A stretch of 64,000 nucleotides of DNA from Physcomitrium patens (Eukaryota; Streptophyta; Bryopsida; Funariales; Funariaceae): positions 8,248,917 to 8,312,916 of the forward strand of contig NC_037263.1 of the NCBI RefSeq assembly GCF_000002425.4, read 5' to 3'. The notes beneath the pieces were generated by a model. That model was not told the DNA's origin, searched no databases, and worked only from the letters and a program-made list of their open reading frames with translations. Positions 11,126 through 24,600 of the stretch are shown here, piece by piece. The translations under genes were made by a program, and so were the position numbers. Numbering within the stretch: the stretch's first letter is position 1; every line of letters begins with the position of its first letter.

Positions 11126-13903
11126 TTATTGCACTCCCTTGCGATGTGGCCGCACATAATTTACAGTCAATGCTGCAACTCCCCTAGAGCAGGCATAAGA
11201 CGTTGCAAAAGCCAGGAGAGCAATGGTAACAAACGATGCTCTCCACATGACAGAAGACAGGGTTATAGCGACTCCAGTAGCTATGAGGCCCAACGCTATT
11301 CCAACCTGTCAACCACAAACAAAAAAGCATTTAAGTAAATGGTTTTGACGAGAAAGAAAGCTACAGGAAAGGTTTCATAATGTTCGTTAATTGCATAGAC
11401 GCTGAAGGAACCGTCACAAGGAACTGATACCAGCGAAAAACAATGCGAAATGTGGAACTGGAAGTTTGAGGATTGTGCGGAAGCTTTACCTTTTGGAATT
11501 TCTGGAAGTTGTTCAGTGCTTTGAGGCATGACTTGCAATGCACTACATGACGGAAATACCGGTTGGTTGGGTCTCTCGCAAACATCTCGCCAAAGGATCC
11601 TTGTGCGGGATATGAGGATGCAGCAGCCGCAGAAAACCCAGCTGGAGCGGCTTCAAGGATTGCCGGGTTTATAGCTGCAGATGTAGTCTGGTGTCCAAAG
11701 TAATACGGCATTCCACGACCTACGCGGTCATTCCATTTACGAAACTCTGAAACCCAGGTGTCTGATGATTTCAAGTTCAGGTACAGGTCCTTTGTAGGTT
11801 GATTCTTCTTCACCAGGTATGCATTCTGTGACGCCAAAAACCCCATATCTTGCTCGAATACTGTGTTGCTGGTCTTGTGAAGGAACCAGCCAGGGATCTT
11901 CTTAAATATATCTGGAAATTTTGTGCTGCCGAACCGTACAATCAGCATTGACTTGCCTTGACCAGATGGTCTACAAAGGAAGACAGCGCTCAAGTAATCC
12001 TTTGAGCCATCTGGTTTGTCAACTACTTTGTCATTTCGCAAGCAGCATGGTGCTTCGAAACGGGTCGTGTTTGTGAACTCTGGACTGCTGATCTCTTTCC
12101 ATATACCTGCAAACCCTCGTGATGTCCGCTCCGTAACCTCGAAAACCTGTGAGTGCCAGGGTAGATACAGGAATTAGTTTTTTTATAACTTAACAAAGAG
12201 AGCAGGACGATCACGCGACAATGTACAATTACGGAATTGTTAAAAACATGTGTAGGAGTACCGAGTTTACAAAAGAAGCGAAAATCCGCAGCATTAGCAT
12301 TTCAGAGTTGAAGTCTAGATTATACTACATAAAAAAAGCAACTAACAAGTTTCGCAACATCACGACTCGCTGACCTTGTCCACTTTGTGCCTTAGACAAC
12401 AACCTCACCAGTGCTGTCCACAGTATAATATACTTTAAAACTCTCAGGAAATAAATTTGTTTAAGGGAACGCGATCAAGCCAAAAGAACCTAGACTCTGA
12501 GGTTTCCGAAACAGACTACGACTAAGACATTGTCATATACGCACCAGAGCTTGAGCATTCTCGCGTTTAGCATTGGTATCCGTTCTATCGTGAGAGATGG
12601 GAATGTGAGCGGGATCCATCAGGTTCTCCAGAAGAATGGAGTAATCGTAAGGCAGCTCATGAATAGTAGAGAGGTGATAGAAGCCTTCCCTCTCGTAGTG
12701 CTCGTACCAGGGCACCTTCTTGGGATCGGCTGTTGCTCTATCACCCAGCCACACCCATATCACTCCTTGCGACACCTTTACTTCATACTTTTTGGCACAT
12801 GCTTGCTTCGGAATTTTAGCTCCGGGAGCCAGCTGCCGCAATCAATAAATAAATTGATTGATTAACCAACTAAAAATACCTAGAGAAAATAAAATGGAAT
12901 AAACCTCAACCCTATGACACAACACTACAAAATCTCTTCATGTTCACGTAAGATGCACGCCTGCACATCCACAACATACAGGGTTTGCAAACAGTTTAAG
13001 GGTTAATAAAAACATACTGTACTATCTACAAAAACGAGTAATTGCAATTGCGAATCTAAAGATGGTAATAAAAGTACCTGCGGAATTTTAGTACACTGAC
13101 CACTTCCCTCGAATTGCCACCCATGGTATAAGCACTCGAGCTTTCCATCCGTCATCTTCCCTTCGGACAACTTGGCTAGTCTGCACCAAGGGCGAATCAA
13201 TATTAGCTAGTTATCCACCAGCAATCCTTATTTTAATAGGCTTTACCTCAAGTAATGCCCATGATGGATGCCGAAATTCAGGAAATAGAAAAAAGAAAGT
13301 GCCAATTGCAGCAAGTGGCACCCACGTTGATGGAGAAATACTTGGATAGTTGTGAAGAAGCATCTGCATGGCAAACTACGAATTACTCCAAAATTTGTGA
13401 CAGAGAGTATCCAACCTGTGAGGGCACCGATCTTCGAAGCAATTGAGCTCGCCTTTGTCGTCATAGAACAGCACCAGCTGCCTGTCAAACACAGTGAGAC
13501 CAAGCGGTGCGGCTTTGGGCATCTCGTCCGTCAGATACATGGGGTACCACTCCTTCTCCCAATCATACTCCACACCGTCGCTCACCGCACTCTCCCCCTC
13601 GGCTTCAACTCTCCCCGCAAACTCCACTTCCATCGGATTCTCAGAAACTTTCGCCATCTCAGAATCCGCAACCGCCTTCAGTCTCACATCCCGTGCTTTC
13701 GCCCCCCGCACACTCAAGCTATTACTCTCACACCGCACTCTACCACCGATCGACCGGCGCCTCAGGGAGACGAGAACACGGGAAGCACCCAACCCGCGAG
13801 CCTCCCTCAACTTCTGTACGCCCTGACATCCGCCCCGCGAGCTGAGAACTGGCCCGCTCACCTCCAGCATGAATGAGGCGGTGCACACCATAGCTGCTCG
13901 CAT
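11126..13903 (-). CDS. PTC52: PTC52-like Rieske non-haem iron oxygenase, chloroplast (5 exons)
   Basis: Exons, in gene order: 13903-13416, 13180-13078, 12832-12545, 12146-11490, 11305-11126. All introns are GT-AG and phases fit, giving 571 codons plus TAA (11128-11126). Exon 1 encodes a basic, Ser/Ala-rich leader that suits a plastid transit peptide. Then comes the Rieske 2Fe-2S site, CPH (end of exon 1) and CLYHGW (exon 2). Exon 3 has the mononuclear iron motif, [12 protein letters not shown]. Exon 4 is the PAO-type C-terminal domain ending with the CXXC pair HCKSCLKAL. Exon 5 encodes two hydrophobic segments that would anchor the protein in a plastid membrane. This architecture is shared by PAO, TIC55 and PTC52. 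Sequence around [12 protein letters not shown] and [13 protein letters not shown] is closest to PTC52 as I remember it. PTC52 has been linked to protochlorophyllide handling at the plastid envelope, but its role is debated. The start is the first ATG of the open frame; ATGs at 13891 and 13870 are alternatives, and a further upstream exon cannot be excluded. Confidence 0.88.
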
Positions 13904-15485
13904 GCACAACCCTCGCTTCCACACTGACAACAAAACCTGCAACAACCCAATCTCTGTGCCTCGACTTCCAGCTCCGCAGCCACCGATCTGAGATGGCCGG
14001 TGCGAGGAGACACTGATGTCGATGAAGGGATGAATCCCTGGTAACCAAGATCAGCTTCGTGATGAGCGTGAGTAAGTGAGTTCACAAGCACAAACAACAC
14101 AGGGTAACCTAGTCCCTTCTTGTTGTCCTTGAGAAGAGAAGTGTGGGCACTACAAAAACGGGGGTCACGGATTGCGAGGGAGTGTGAGCACCACGTTTTA
14201 ATAGCCTTTCTGATGCAACAGTCCCCCTACACGAATAATATCGTTGCGTAAAGTGATTCACCGGAACGAAGCATCCTCCGTCACCGCATATGGCACGGGT
14301 ACCGGCGCACGTGTGCCCTTGCATGGTGATAGGGAACCCACTCGGAACACCGCGCATGTGCGCCGTGACGAAGGAAGGCCATGTGAGAGTCTCTCGAGAG
14401 GGGAATTTTGACGTCTCGCGTGGTCATTCCTCCCACCCCATCCCACCTTGTGAGGTGTCTCATATTCAATGTTTGTGGTCACACTCCGTGACATTATATA
14501 GGTTCCACTTCAAGGCATTATGAAATAAATAAATAAATATGTCATTGATATTTGTTAATCCTGATGGTTTTCTTTTTTTAAAAGACTGAATTTGTAAAGA
14601 ATGGTAAATGTCACACTTGTAGACAACTAACTAATAATATGCCTCTTTCTTTTGCAAGTTTTTTTCCCTTTCTTGCTTTAAAAAGGGTGGTGGTTGAGAG
14701 GGACACGATTAATATTCTATGAATAATTAAGTCATTAGTTTTTTTATTCAAGAAAAAAATTATTTTTCTCAATATATATATATAAATATATATATATAAA
14801 TTATTTTTTCATTTGGTTGCTAAAAACACAGTATATTTATTTATTTATTTATTTATTTATTTATTCATTTATTTAACTTTTGGGGTTATACTGGGATTAT
14901 ACATTAGAATGGTCAAACATGCCCTAAGAGTTGAAGCATGCATATTAGTCATTCTAAGTTGTGTGGAGATCATGTGAGGTGTAGCAACATTAACAAGGGA
15001 TGCAGGGTGAACAATTATCTATTTGTAACATGGTGATAACAATCAGCATGATTAGTGTGCTTAAGAAATAACATGTGACAATGTAAATTACTAAGATTAT
15101 CTATAATTCACTTTTGAAATCTTCTGGTGAAAAATAGGTATTCTAATTGATGTTGAACTAAATCATGATTTCTTAGACTACCAAGTTATAATCTGTAAAG
15201 CACTGACCCTATAGAATAAAAATTTCATTCTGAAGTTGAAAACTGTAATTTGTATCCATAAGAAAACAGTACAAATGGAACGTGATATTCATTTGATTTA
15301 TGCAAATGAAAACTTGTGAATATCATAAGTGATATTTTTAGTTGTATGCATCAAATAAAAAAATTTACATAAATACCGTTTATCATCATCCTTCTGTAAC
15401 CGTTTGTTAAGAATATTATAACAAATAAATAATTCCTTTTGAATTTTTTACAATAAATGGTTACTATTAAATAATTAGATATCAG

Positions 15486-15520
<35 letters not shown>

Positions 15521-15837
15521 ACTTAATCAGATTAAAAAACGATAATGACGATTTTTATATGATTCTATAAAATGAGTTTACAATTATATTTAATTTTTAC
15601 AAACAGTCAAACAAATATTTCATTTCAAATTTGTGATTTAAAAAAATATTCATATGTGTGAACACATACATACGAAATATTTATATAATTATATATATTT
15701 ATATATATATCTATATATATATATATATATCAGAATACAACAATTTTGAAGCAAGTAACTTTGTAAGATTGTTGTTACACCGCCGAACAAAAATAAAATT
15801 TCATTGAAAAGAAGCTCACGGTTGTTTAAGGGTATCA
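13904..15837. other. Upstream region of the PTC52-like gene, then AT-rich spacer
   Basis: 13904-14500 is GC-rich and should contain the promoter and 5' UTR of the minus-strand gene. A CACGTG-containing G-box-like site is near 14308. From 14500 on it is AT-rich, with (TTTA)n at about 14835-14875, a poly-A run of about 29 at 15486-15514 and (AT)n near 15690-15731. No gene recognised. Confidence 0.4.
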
Positions 15838-15894
15838 GATGATCACACGATAGATGTGTTTCATCACTATACTTTCATCCATCGTGTGATCATC
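15838..15894. repeat. Perfect 14-bp inverted repeat (hairpin)
   Basis: GATGATCACACGAT at 15838-15851 is the exact reverse complement of 15881-15894, with a 29-base spacer. It sits just upstream of the telo-box region and could be a cruciform, a regulatory palindrome or a trace of an insertion. Confidence 0.8.
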
Positions 15895-15939
15895 GACGCC
15901 TTTGTGGATAGAACGCGTTCCTGTGGTGCCCCGAGTGTC

Positions 15940-15962
15940 TGGCCCAAGCCCTAACCCTAATT
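15940..15962. promoter_or_regulatory. Site II plus telo-box motif cluster
   Basis: TGGCCCAAGCCC (site II type, GGGCT/TGGGC on either strand) is followed at once by CCCTAACCCTAA. In plants this pair is typical of promoters of ribosomal-protein, translation-factor and snoRNA genes. Only two telomere-type units are present, so this is a promoter element rather than a telomere tract. The transcript start and direction are not visible. Confidence 0.55.
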
Positions 15963-17420
15963 ATCGCAGCTGTGTCACCAGCGTACATAGTGAACTCTGC
16001 CTCGACAGTCGGCATTGTCAATTGTGATGCACTTAGTGCTCACTTAACCCCTGCATGACTTTTCCGAGTTGTGTATTTAGTTCCAATCCTTCCCCAGCCT
16101 ACTCTTCTCTTCTGAAGTCGATTTCCATCTGTTTAGTTTTTGTCTTAGATCTCTTTCGATAGAGTTGCTAGTCTTCTACTCAGTATGCGTCTGCTGTGTA
16201 CAGGTTGCCTTTGATCGTCATTTCTTCTCTGTGCCAGAAAGCTTTCTACGGTCGAGCACTGACCAAAGACTCACGGACAGTGTTCAACATTTATTTTGAA
16301 AGCGAGAGCAATCCGTTCCGCTGCACATCTCTTTTGGTCTGGATTCTTGAGAGGCCTTGGGTGTGTGGCTGTACATTTCACACTTTATTACGTCGTTATC
16401 GCTTAGGTTTGTTTTTGAGTTGTTCAATGTGTTCGTTGACTTTGTCGCATCCAGTTAAGATTTTGATGGTTGGTTGTTGTGCTTTCGTGGGTTTATCCGC
16501 GCCTGGCTTGTGATGTGACTATTTCGTAACTGGAGTAGAGAAAACTTTGTCTATCGTTTCAGTGCTCTTGGGCTGCTGTCCATGAGTTGCTGATTGTTGC
16601 TCCAGAACAATCGGTCCATAACAAGATGTGCCCTATGATATGCATGGTGTTTCCTCACCCGCTGCGTTGGGACGGCGGTGATGGATTAGTTACGAAGGCT
16701 TGAATATGATCTTGCAGTGATTCGGAATAAGCAAGTCATCGAATTCCTTAACCCGAGAGCTGACTGTTAACCCTTGAATGAATATTCTCTTCGTGGAGGA
16801 GACTCACTGTACCTAATGCAGCTTCGTTTCAGCGGAGAATAGCTTCCGGTGGTATCTCATGCGGTGAGGAGTGATAAATTACATTCACTCATTCCATCCC
16901 AACGAAAACGTCCTGTACGGCCGAAGAGAAATAGAATCCAGCTGGAACTTGGTGCGAATACAGAGATAAACCCAGGACCTATCTAACTGTGTTTTTGAAG
17001 CTGCCCTGAACCCTCAGTTCACAGATTCTGACAATGTTCATACCTGCAAAGTATGAGATTGAGTTCTACTTGTTCTACAGAAATTACTCACTAACCTAAG
17101 CACACGTGGTTTCAACATATCTCCCAAGGAAGCAATCAAGTCTTGCACGAAAAACCCCACCCTGACAGTTGGGAATTGTCGACAAGGGAATTGACAACGG
17201 GGAAGCTTTTTCCATTGGGACAAAACTTGCATGGCCAAGCCAATGTTGGATATCAGACACAACAAACACAGAAGACGGAATTTTATTCCCCCTCGTGGAG
17301 GAATAACGGTGTACAACAACTTAGCAGCTGATGATACTAAACATTTAGTCCAACAAATGTGATTGTGTTTCATCCACCACCTAGAATTTTGGATCTTACG
17401 TCCTTGAATGATGTGTGCCT
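15963..17420. other. GC-richer island, possible transcribed leader or lost gene
   Basis: The composition is gene-like compared with both sides. 16080-16190 is pyrimidine-rich like a plant 5' UTR. A possible small intron runs from AGTATGCG near 16180 to GTACAG near 16203. A 105-codon frame at 16196-16513 starts without ATG and resembles nothing I know. I looked for box C/D snoRNA motifs and found no convincing C-D pair. It may be a non-coding RNA, a 5' leader separated from its gene, or a decayed gene. Confidence 0.3.
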
Positions 17421-18285
17421 ATCTTTATAATTGAAGTAAAAGTACACCTCGATTATGTCAAAAAAGAAAAAAAAGACAAAATACCAAAACTATAACCAAA
17501 ACAAAAACCTCAACATTAAATTCCAATTGCATATAATTTAAGAAAATAGTAGAATAGTAATGATCAACCATAATTGTACCATATGCTTTTAGTTTGGAAC
17601 ACAAATAGTGTAGAAAAATAGTGGTACATCACAAGAAGAATGGAAACCAGTCTACCACTTTGAATGGTTGCTATGCCAACACGTTGCATGGGAGGACAAG
17701 TACATGTATCAAAATATGGAACTATACTAGTGTAATCCATTACAGCATGACACTCAACAATTATTACTGTATGCAAATAAATCACACACTTCATACTGAT
17801 ATTGAACATGCCACTTATCCACCATAGACTACAGTCAACACTTCTGATAAAAGTCTTAGAATGTCAGACAACAATTGTTGTAAAATTTTCAATTGAACTA
17901 TTGTAGTGCAACTGATAGAGAGAGAATGTTAGATCAATAATTGTTTTAAAATTTTCAATTGAAATGTTATAGTGTAATTGATATATATAAATATAAATAT
18001 ATATACATATAAGTGTTGGATATATATATATATATAGATATAAATAAAGACAAAGTGAGAAAGAAAGTTGTTGTATATATATATATATATATATATATTT
18101 GTATATATAAAGACAAAGTGAGAAAATTGTTAAAATTACCTAAACATTTATTAAATCAATCCACCATCCTATCCATCATTAAAAAAATTCTCTAGTGCCA
18201 AATCCTCATTGGTCAAAAATCAATGATGATGGATGGTTCAATTTAGTAAATGCCTGGATTGTTTTAACAATTCCTTATATGTATG

Positions 18286-18320
<35 letters not shown>

Positions 18321-19397
18321 GCACAAGTTGTCACTATCACTACAATTATTAAAATTGTTATCACAATTTTTGCTATTGCTATTACAATCCCATGTACCAT
18401 ATGTCACTAATACTCTTTGTTAATGCTAAACAAAGAAGTCTGTTTATTGTTTTGAATTAAATATTTATATTTCTATATATATATATATAAATTTTGAATA
18501 TTTTGATAAAAAAAATAAGGTATTTTATGAATAATATTTTTTGTAAACAATAAATTTATTTTTATTAACATTTTAATTATTTATTTTATATTGAAATTGA
18601 ATTTATTTCTCAATTGATTAATTAATTAATTAAAAATAATAACAATATGAACAATTTATTTTATTTTATTTTATTTTATTTTTTTATTGGAAAAAAAATT
18701 CCTGAAAACAAATCTCAAGTGAATGGTGGATTGACATTAGAGATATCCTACAACAATAAAAGAATAAAATAATATAATGTCAACTGGGCAGTCGGTGACT
18801 AGGTCAGAGTTATTTCTTTACAACTTCAACTTTGTTTTAAATCATATGTTGAGAAAATAATGAATTTTATATTTTTTATTAACAAATATAAGTGTTGATT
18901 GTATTAATAAGAACTAAAGGATCACAATTTGGACTTATGAATGATTTATATGGTGTATTTATACTACATCAAAAGTTTTATCTTGTATTAAATATGAGAG
19001 TGGTAATTTTTTTGTTTGTTCATTATTAAAGAAATATTAAAATAAAATATATTTTTTCTAATTTTATGTAGCCTATTTATAAAGTTTTACTTTAATACTT
19101 TACTTTTATATTTAAAAATATTTTCCATTGTTATTTTGCCAATATATATATATTGCTCTTAAGTTATTTAATATTATACTCAAATAGACATTGGTTGCAA
19201 TTGTTAAGAGATGTTTTAGTGATTGATGTATTTTAATATTATTAGTTCCACACATTTGTTATCAAAGGTATGATATTTTGTTTTTATATTGTTCTTTCTT
19301 ATTAAAAAAATTGCATCAAAGTTTATGTAAAGAATCAAAATTTTTAACATGATTAAGCTATATATTTGAATCATCAATAACTATCAATATATATATG

Positions 19398-19436
<39 letters not shown>

Positions 19437-19587
19437 TAGTATGTAATTGTTATTTTATTCAAAACAAAGAAGGCTCTTAATAATTGAACAATTAAATATA
19501 AGATTGTAGTTTCTATTTATTTTATTATAAAGAATTAGTAAAACTTTAATTAATAATTCAAAAAATATATAAATTTATATTCATCTA

Positions 19588-19623
<36 letters not shown>

Positions 19624-21053
19624 CATACATACATAATTTTAATCATACCAAAAGCCAAAACCATGAGATTTTTGTTGGTGCATTTTTTATTTTTGTTTTG
19701 GTATATTTTTAAATTTTATGTGTTTTTAATATTAATTTTAGAATTATAAATAAATAGTATAAAATATTATTTTAATTCCCTTAAAGTTGAAATTAAAGCC
19801 AAATAAATTATTAGTGTTGATTTTTTTAAAATGTAGAATATATTATTTATTTTTTATTTTTATAATTTAATTCCAATACATTAAATAAGAATAAGATTTA
19901 AAATATTCATATTTTCTACCGAACCTTAAGTCATATAATCTTTAAAATATTTACTTCTAAATTTGTACCTTATTTATTTTTATTTATTTATAATAACACA
20001 ACAATGAAGAATTAAAAGACTAGTATACATTTGCAATGTATGTAGGTGCAAAAGAAAACTCATTTCCAAATTATCTCAAAATGTGAATATAGGGCAATAA
20101 TTCTTAAGGTCTTTTATAAATAAAAACATAATAAATTAAACTTCGAATATATTTCAAATATGCACAAAGAAATCAAAAACTAATCAATATGCTACATGAT
20201 ACAAGAAAAATTAGTGAGTCAAAAAAATTTTAAGAAATGAAAGACTAATAATATACTACCACCTTAAGTTAAAAAAATACCATTAAAAAATACCACTTAC
20301 TAAAAACAGAAAAATTAGAGCATAATTTGGAAAGAATGATAATAGAGACTTAGAAACCTAAACAACAAGACTCTTTTCAATCATGTCATAACTATTGTGA
20401 ATTTTCATGACAAGGATCTATATGAGGGAGAAGGAATTACTTCTTCGAATGCAAGAGAATAATATAATAGTTTTTATTTGTACTGTTGGTATGAATGAGG
20501 TTTCAAAATTGATTCTCAAGAATCTTGCGGTGTGACTAAATTTTTGGATTGCAGTTGCGACCTAGAGTTTTTGGAAGATGAAGCTACTGAGTTAAAAAAT
20601 GTTATCGAGGTTGAATAGTTTTCGTGAGCAGATATTATTCAAGATTTTGGTAAGTACAAATTCGAGAATTTTGATGGTCTATTGTATTCATCGCAGAAGA
20701 GCTGCAGCCCAGATACCAATTTTTGTCATTTTTTTAGTAATTTCAGTTTTTGACCTTTTTTTGAGGTCTAATTAATCAACAAAGTTGTGCGTCAGGGCAA
20801 GTAAGTGTAGATGCTTCGACAAATATTGAGTTTGAGATTTTATTTTGGAGAAGATACTTTTCCAAGAGATTGTTGATGAGGTCAGAGTGATTGCTTCTTT
20901 CTTCTGTGAATTTCTAGAGGACCTTCTACTTAGGTTGATAATTCCAAATCTAATTATTCTTCTATATTCTATAATATATTTTTATTTTTATAATAGTATA
21001 ATAAATTTAATAAATTCAATCAAAATAATATGTAATAAATCAAGCATGATTTA
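17421..21053. other. AT-rich spacer with long (AT)n arrays
   Basis: Dinucleotide AT arrays occur near 18015-18036, 18075-18100, 18289-18316, 19385-19436 and 19590-19622. A (TTTTA)n run is near 18660-18680. 20380-20860 is less AT-rich and could be a very old element or gene remnant, but no frame is recognisable. Confidence 0.4.
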
Positions 21054-21474
21054 TGTCATAGACATACAACTAAAGAAAATTCCAAAAGATTTTAGAAGGT
21101 TCCAAAAAATACGAGTAGATTCTAAGCAAGTTCTTGAAGGTTCTAATAGATTCCAAAAGGTTTTAATAGATTCTAAGAAAGTTCTAGAAGGTCATAAGAA
21201 GTCCTAGAAGGTTCTAAGAGGCTTTAGATGATTTAAGAAGTTGCCAACGAAGGATCTTAGGCTTGCTTTGTTCTCAAGCCTTGTAGAAACTTCTTAAGAA
21301 GCTTCCTAGGATCTAGTATATATAGGAGTTGAGGTTGAGGGGATCCTTAGTGTCGACAATTTATTTGTTGTGGTTTAGCCAAGATCTTCTTATCTTGTAT
21401 CTAATTATTATTCGAATGTCAAGCTAATTCCATTTTTTAGTCTTGAATCCTTGTCTTATATATGGTTCCTAACA
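21054..21474 (+). repeat. 5' LTR of element C1
   Basis: Starts TGTCATAGACATAC and ends CTAACA, 421 bp. TATATATA at 21317-21324; a predicted transcript start at 21349, 32 bp later, reads AGTGTCGACAA. The sequence 2 nt after the LTR (TTGTCAAGATT, 21477-21487) is its imperfect complement (3 mismatches). The U3 part carries many decayed copies of the TTCTAGAAGGTTC-type motif seen in E. Confidence 0.75.
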
Positions 21475-21689
21475 ATTTGTCAAGATTGCCATAAAACAAT
21501 ATTAGAAGCTTGATCTTTCTTGATAGATAGTAGATTATCCCTCTTCTTGGAAGTACTATAGTTTTCTAATAGACTAATATTTTTTTTTCTTAATATTTTT
21601 TTAATTTCTTTTCTTTATATTATAGATCAAGTTTTTTTCTTTTCAAGGCATGTGTTTCTTTGATTTTTTATATCAAAAGGTGGAAAAGT

Positions 21690-24600
21690 CAATATAATAG
21701 ATTCTAAAGAAATCAAATTAGATTCTATTATTAATGCTCTTGAAGCATTGAGGATTAGGACAAAGACTTTGTTAAAGCAGAATGAAGAACTATATATGAC
21801 CATACATAATAGTGAAGGAGCTGAAGTGCCTCAACCATCACATCAAATTGCAATAATGGTTTTTAATTCTCAAATGACTATTTCTACTTCAAATATGGAA
21901 GGTGCATCTACTCAAGGCAATGATTTGACAACAATAATAACAAAAGAACCAAAGATCAACCTTCTGAAAAAGTTTGATGGCACTTACTCAAAATTTTGTA
22001 GCTTTATAAACCAAGTATGACTAATCACCTTGCTTCAATCTCAATGATATTCTACTGAAGCATCTTGTGTTGGTTTGGTTGGAACCTTGCTCTCAAGTCA
22101 AGCTTTATCTTGATTCATTCGATTATTTGAAAAGAATTCTCATATGTTATATATTTTTGAAGCATTTTTTATAGTATTTACAAAAATATTTGGTAAATAT
22201 GATAAGGTTTATTCTTCAACAACTAAAATTTAAAGCCTTTGACAAAGAATGTGCTCTGCATCAATATATACCTCAGATTTTTGACAATTAGCATGTACTA
22301 TAAATTGAAGAGAAGATGCATTGATGAGCCAATTTCATTGAGGATTAAGAGACAATATAAAGGACTTATTGTTATCTATGCCAGATCCTCTAACACTAAA
22401 TGAATCCATTAGTTAAGTTGTAAAGTATAATAACTGTTTATTTCAACAATGACAAGATAAACATTCTTCAATTATGCCACATGTATACATCAATTATTCT
22501 ATAGCTTCTTCACCATCCAATTCTAATGAGCAGTTGGAAGCAAAAGATATACAGATTGATGCAATTTGCTTCAAACCTCTTTCTCAGCATAAAAAAAAAT
22601 ATCAAAGGAAACTTGGTCTATTATTATATTATGAAAAACTTGGCTATAAGGTTAATAATTGTTCAAATAAATACTAGCATATATATCAAATGAAGAGTGT
22701 AGCCACATCATCAAAAGTATTGCAAGAAAATAACAACGTCTAGCCACAATAAAAACTATACAGTTAGATTTTTTACTATCACAAATCAAAAAAGATCTCG
22801 TACTCTCTGCTAATCCTTCTTGTTGTTTTACTATACATGTATGATTAAGAGTCTTAAAACTAGATTGTCATGTATTACTTGACTTGGGAGACTCTGCATG
22901 TTTTATTGACAAAGAATTTTTAGATCACACAAAATCCGTATGGTCAAAAAATCCAAAGCCATACATATAGATGTAATAGATAGTCAACTTTTATCCTCTA
23001 GAGATGTCACTCATGAAACAATTCCATTAAAAATAATCTTTGATAACTATAGTAGCCAAGTAGTATTCAGCGTCATTAAATCACCATCAAGTCTAGTCAT
23101 TTTAGGACTCTCATGGCTTGAAAAATATAATCCACGGATAGATTGAATATCCAAAAAGTTAGAATTTCTTTTAGTAGATCATAAAACCTCCAGATCTATG
23201 AAAAAGCTTCTAATACTTGATAAGCCAAAACTTAAATACCATTTATTTATTAGAGCTAGAGCATTTGTGAGGGCGACCAAACAAGGTACTACATTTGTCT
23301 ATGCAAATCCACAATTGAAACTTGTGGTTGCTACAACAATAATTCCAGAGGTGTATAAGAATTTTATAAATGTATTTGAATGAAAAAATATAGATATCTT
23401 ACGAAAGCATCACGTTTATAATTGTGCAATTGACCTTGAAGAAGATACTCAACCAATATTTGGATCCATCTACAATTTATCTCTAAATGAATTTGCCACT
23501 TTAAAAAAGTATATTGAGAAAAATCTAACTAAGAATTTTATTTGACATTCCAAGTCACGAGCTGGTGCTTCGATATTATTATTAGTGAAGAAAAAAGATG
23601 GATCCTTATAAATGTATGTCGATTATTGTAGTCTTAATAAAATCATAGTAAAGAATTGATATCCATTGCCATTGATATATGTAATTTTTGATCAAGTTAG
23701 CCAAGCAAAGATCTTTACGAAGATTGATCTACAAAGTGCATATAACTTGGTACGCATTAAGAAGGGAGATGAATGGAAGATAGAATTTTACAGCAGGTTT
23801 GGACATTTTGAATATAATGTCATGTCTTTTGGACTTACTAATGCTCCAACCATATTCCAACACTTAATGAATGACATATTTTGTAATTATCTTAATGACT
23901 TTTTTGTTATCTATTTAGATGATATTTTGATCTTTTCTAAGAATTTAAAAGCCCACAAAAAATATATTTGCCTTATGCTAAAAAAAACTATGGAGTGCTA
24001 GGCTATATGCAAAACTAGAGAAGTATATGTTTCATGCACCTTAAGTTGAATTTGTTGGATATATTATTTCTAACAAAGGCCTTTTTATGGATTCAAAGAA
24101 AGTACAAGCAATCATCGATTAGACAAAGCCAAAAATTGTACATGATATTCAATTCTTTCTTGAATTTATAAATTTCTACAGGATTTTTGTTGAAAATTAC
24201 TCCAAGATTGCTACTCCACTTATATAATTGACATGCAAGGACAAACTAGAATGGATCTCCAAAGTAGAAAAATATTTTCAAAGTTTAAAATATGCTTTAA
24301 CAAGAGTTCTAATTTTGATGCATCCAGATTTTAACAAGCCCTATTTTATGGAGATTGATATCTCAGACTTTGCATTAGGAGCAGTTTTGTCATAATATGG
24401 AGAAAATGACAAACTTCATGCAATTGCATTATATTCTAAAAAATTCTACACAATAGAAATTAATTATGAAATCCACAATAAAGAACTACTTGATATCATA
24501 GATTCTTTCCAAAAATAATATTACTTTTTTGAAGGCACCTTTCATCAAGTGACTATATATATAGATCATAAGAATCTTAAATACTTCATGTCAGCCAGAT

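Noticed and set aside
13255..13876. Plus-strand frames across the first exon of the PTC52-like gene
   Set aside because: They are antisense shadows of a clearly spliced minus-strand exon.
15949..15960. Telomere repeat
   Set aside because: Only two CCCTAA units next to a site II motif; fits a telo-box promoter element, not an interstitial telomere tract.
16196..16513. 105-codon open frame in the GC-richer island
   Set aside because: Starts without ATG, no recognisable motif, composition like translated leader DNA.
15963..17420. Box C/D snoRNA candidates (TGATG-type boxes near 16512, 16680 and 17328)
   Set aside because: None has a matching CTGA box and terminal stem at a suitable distance.
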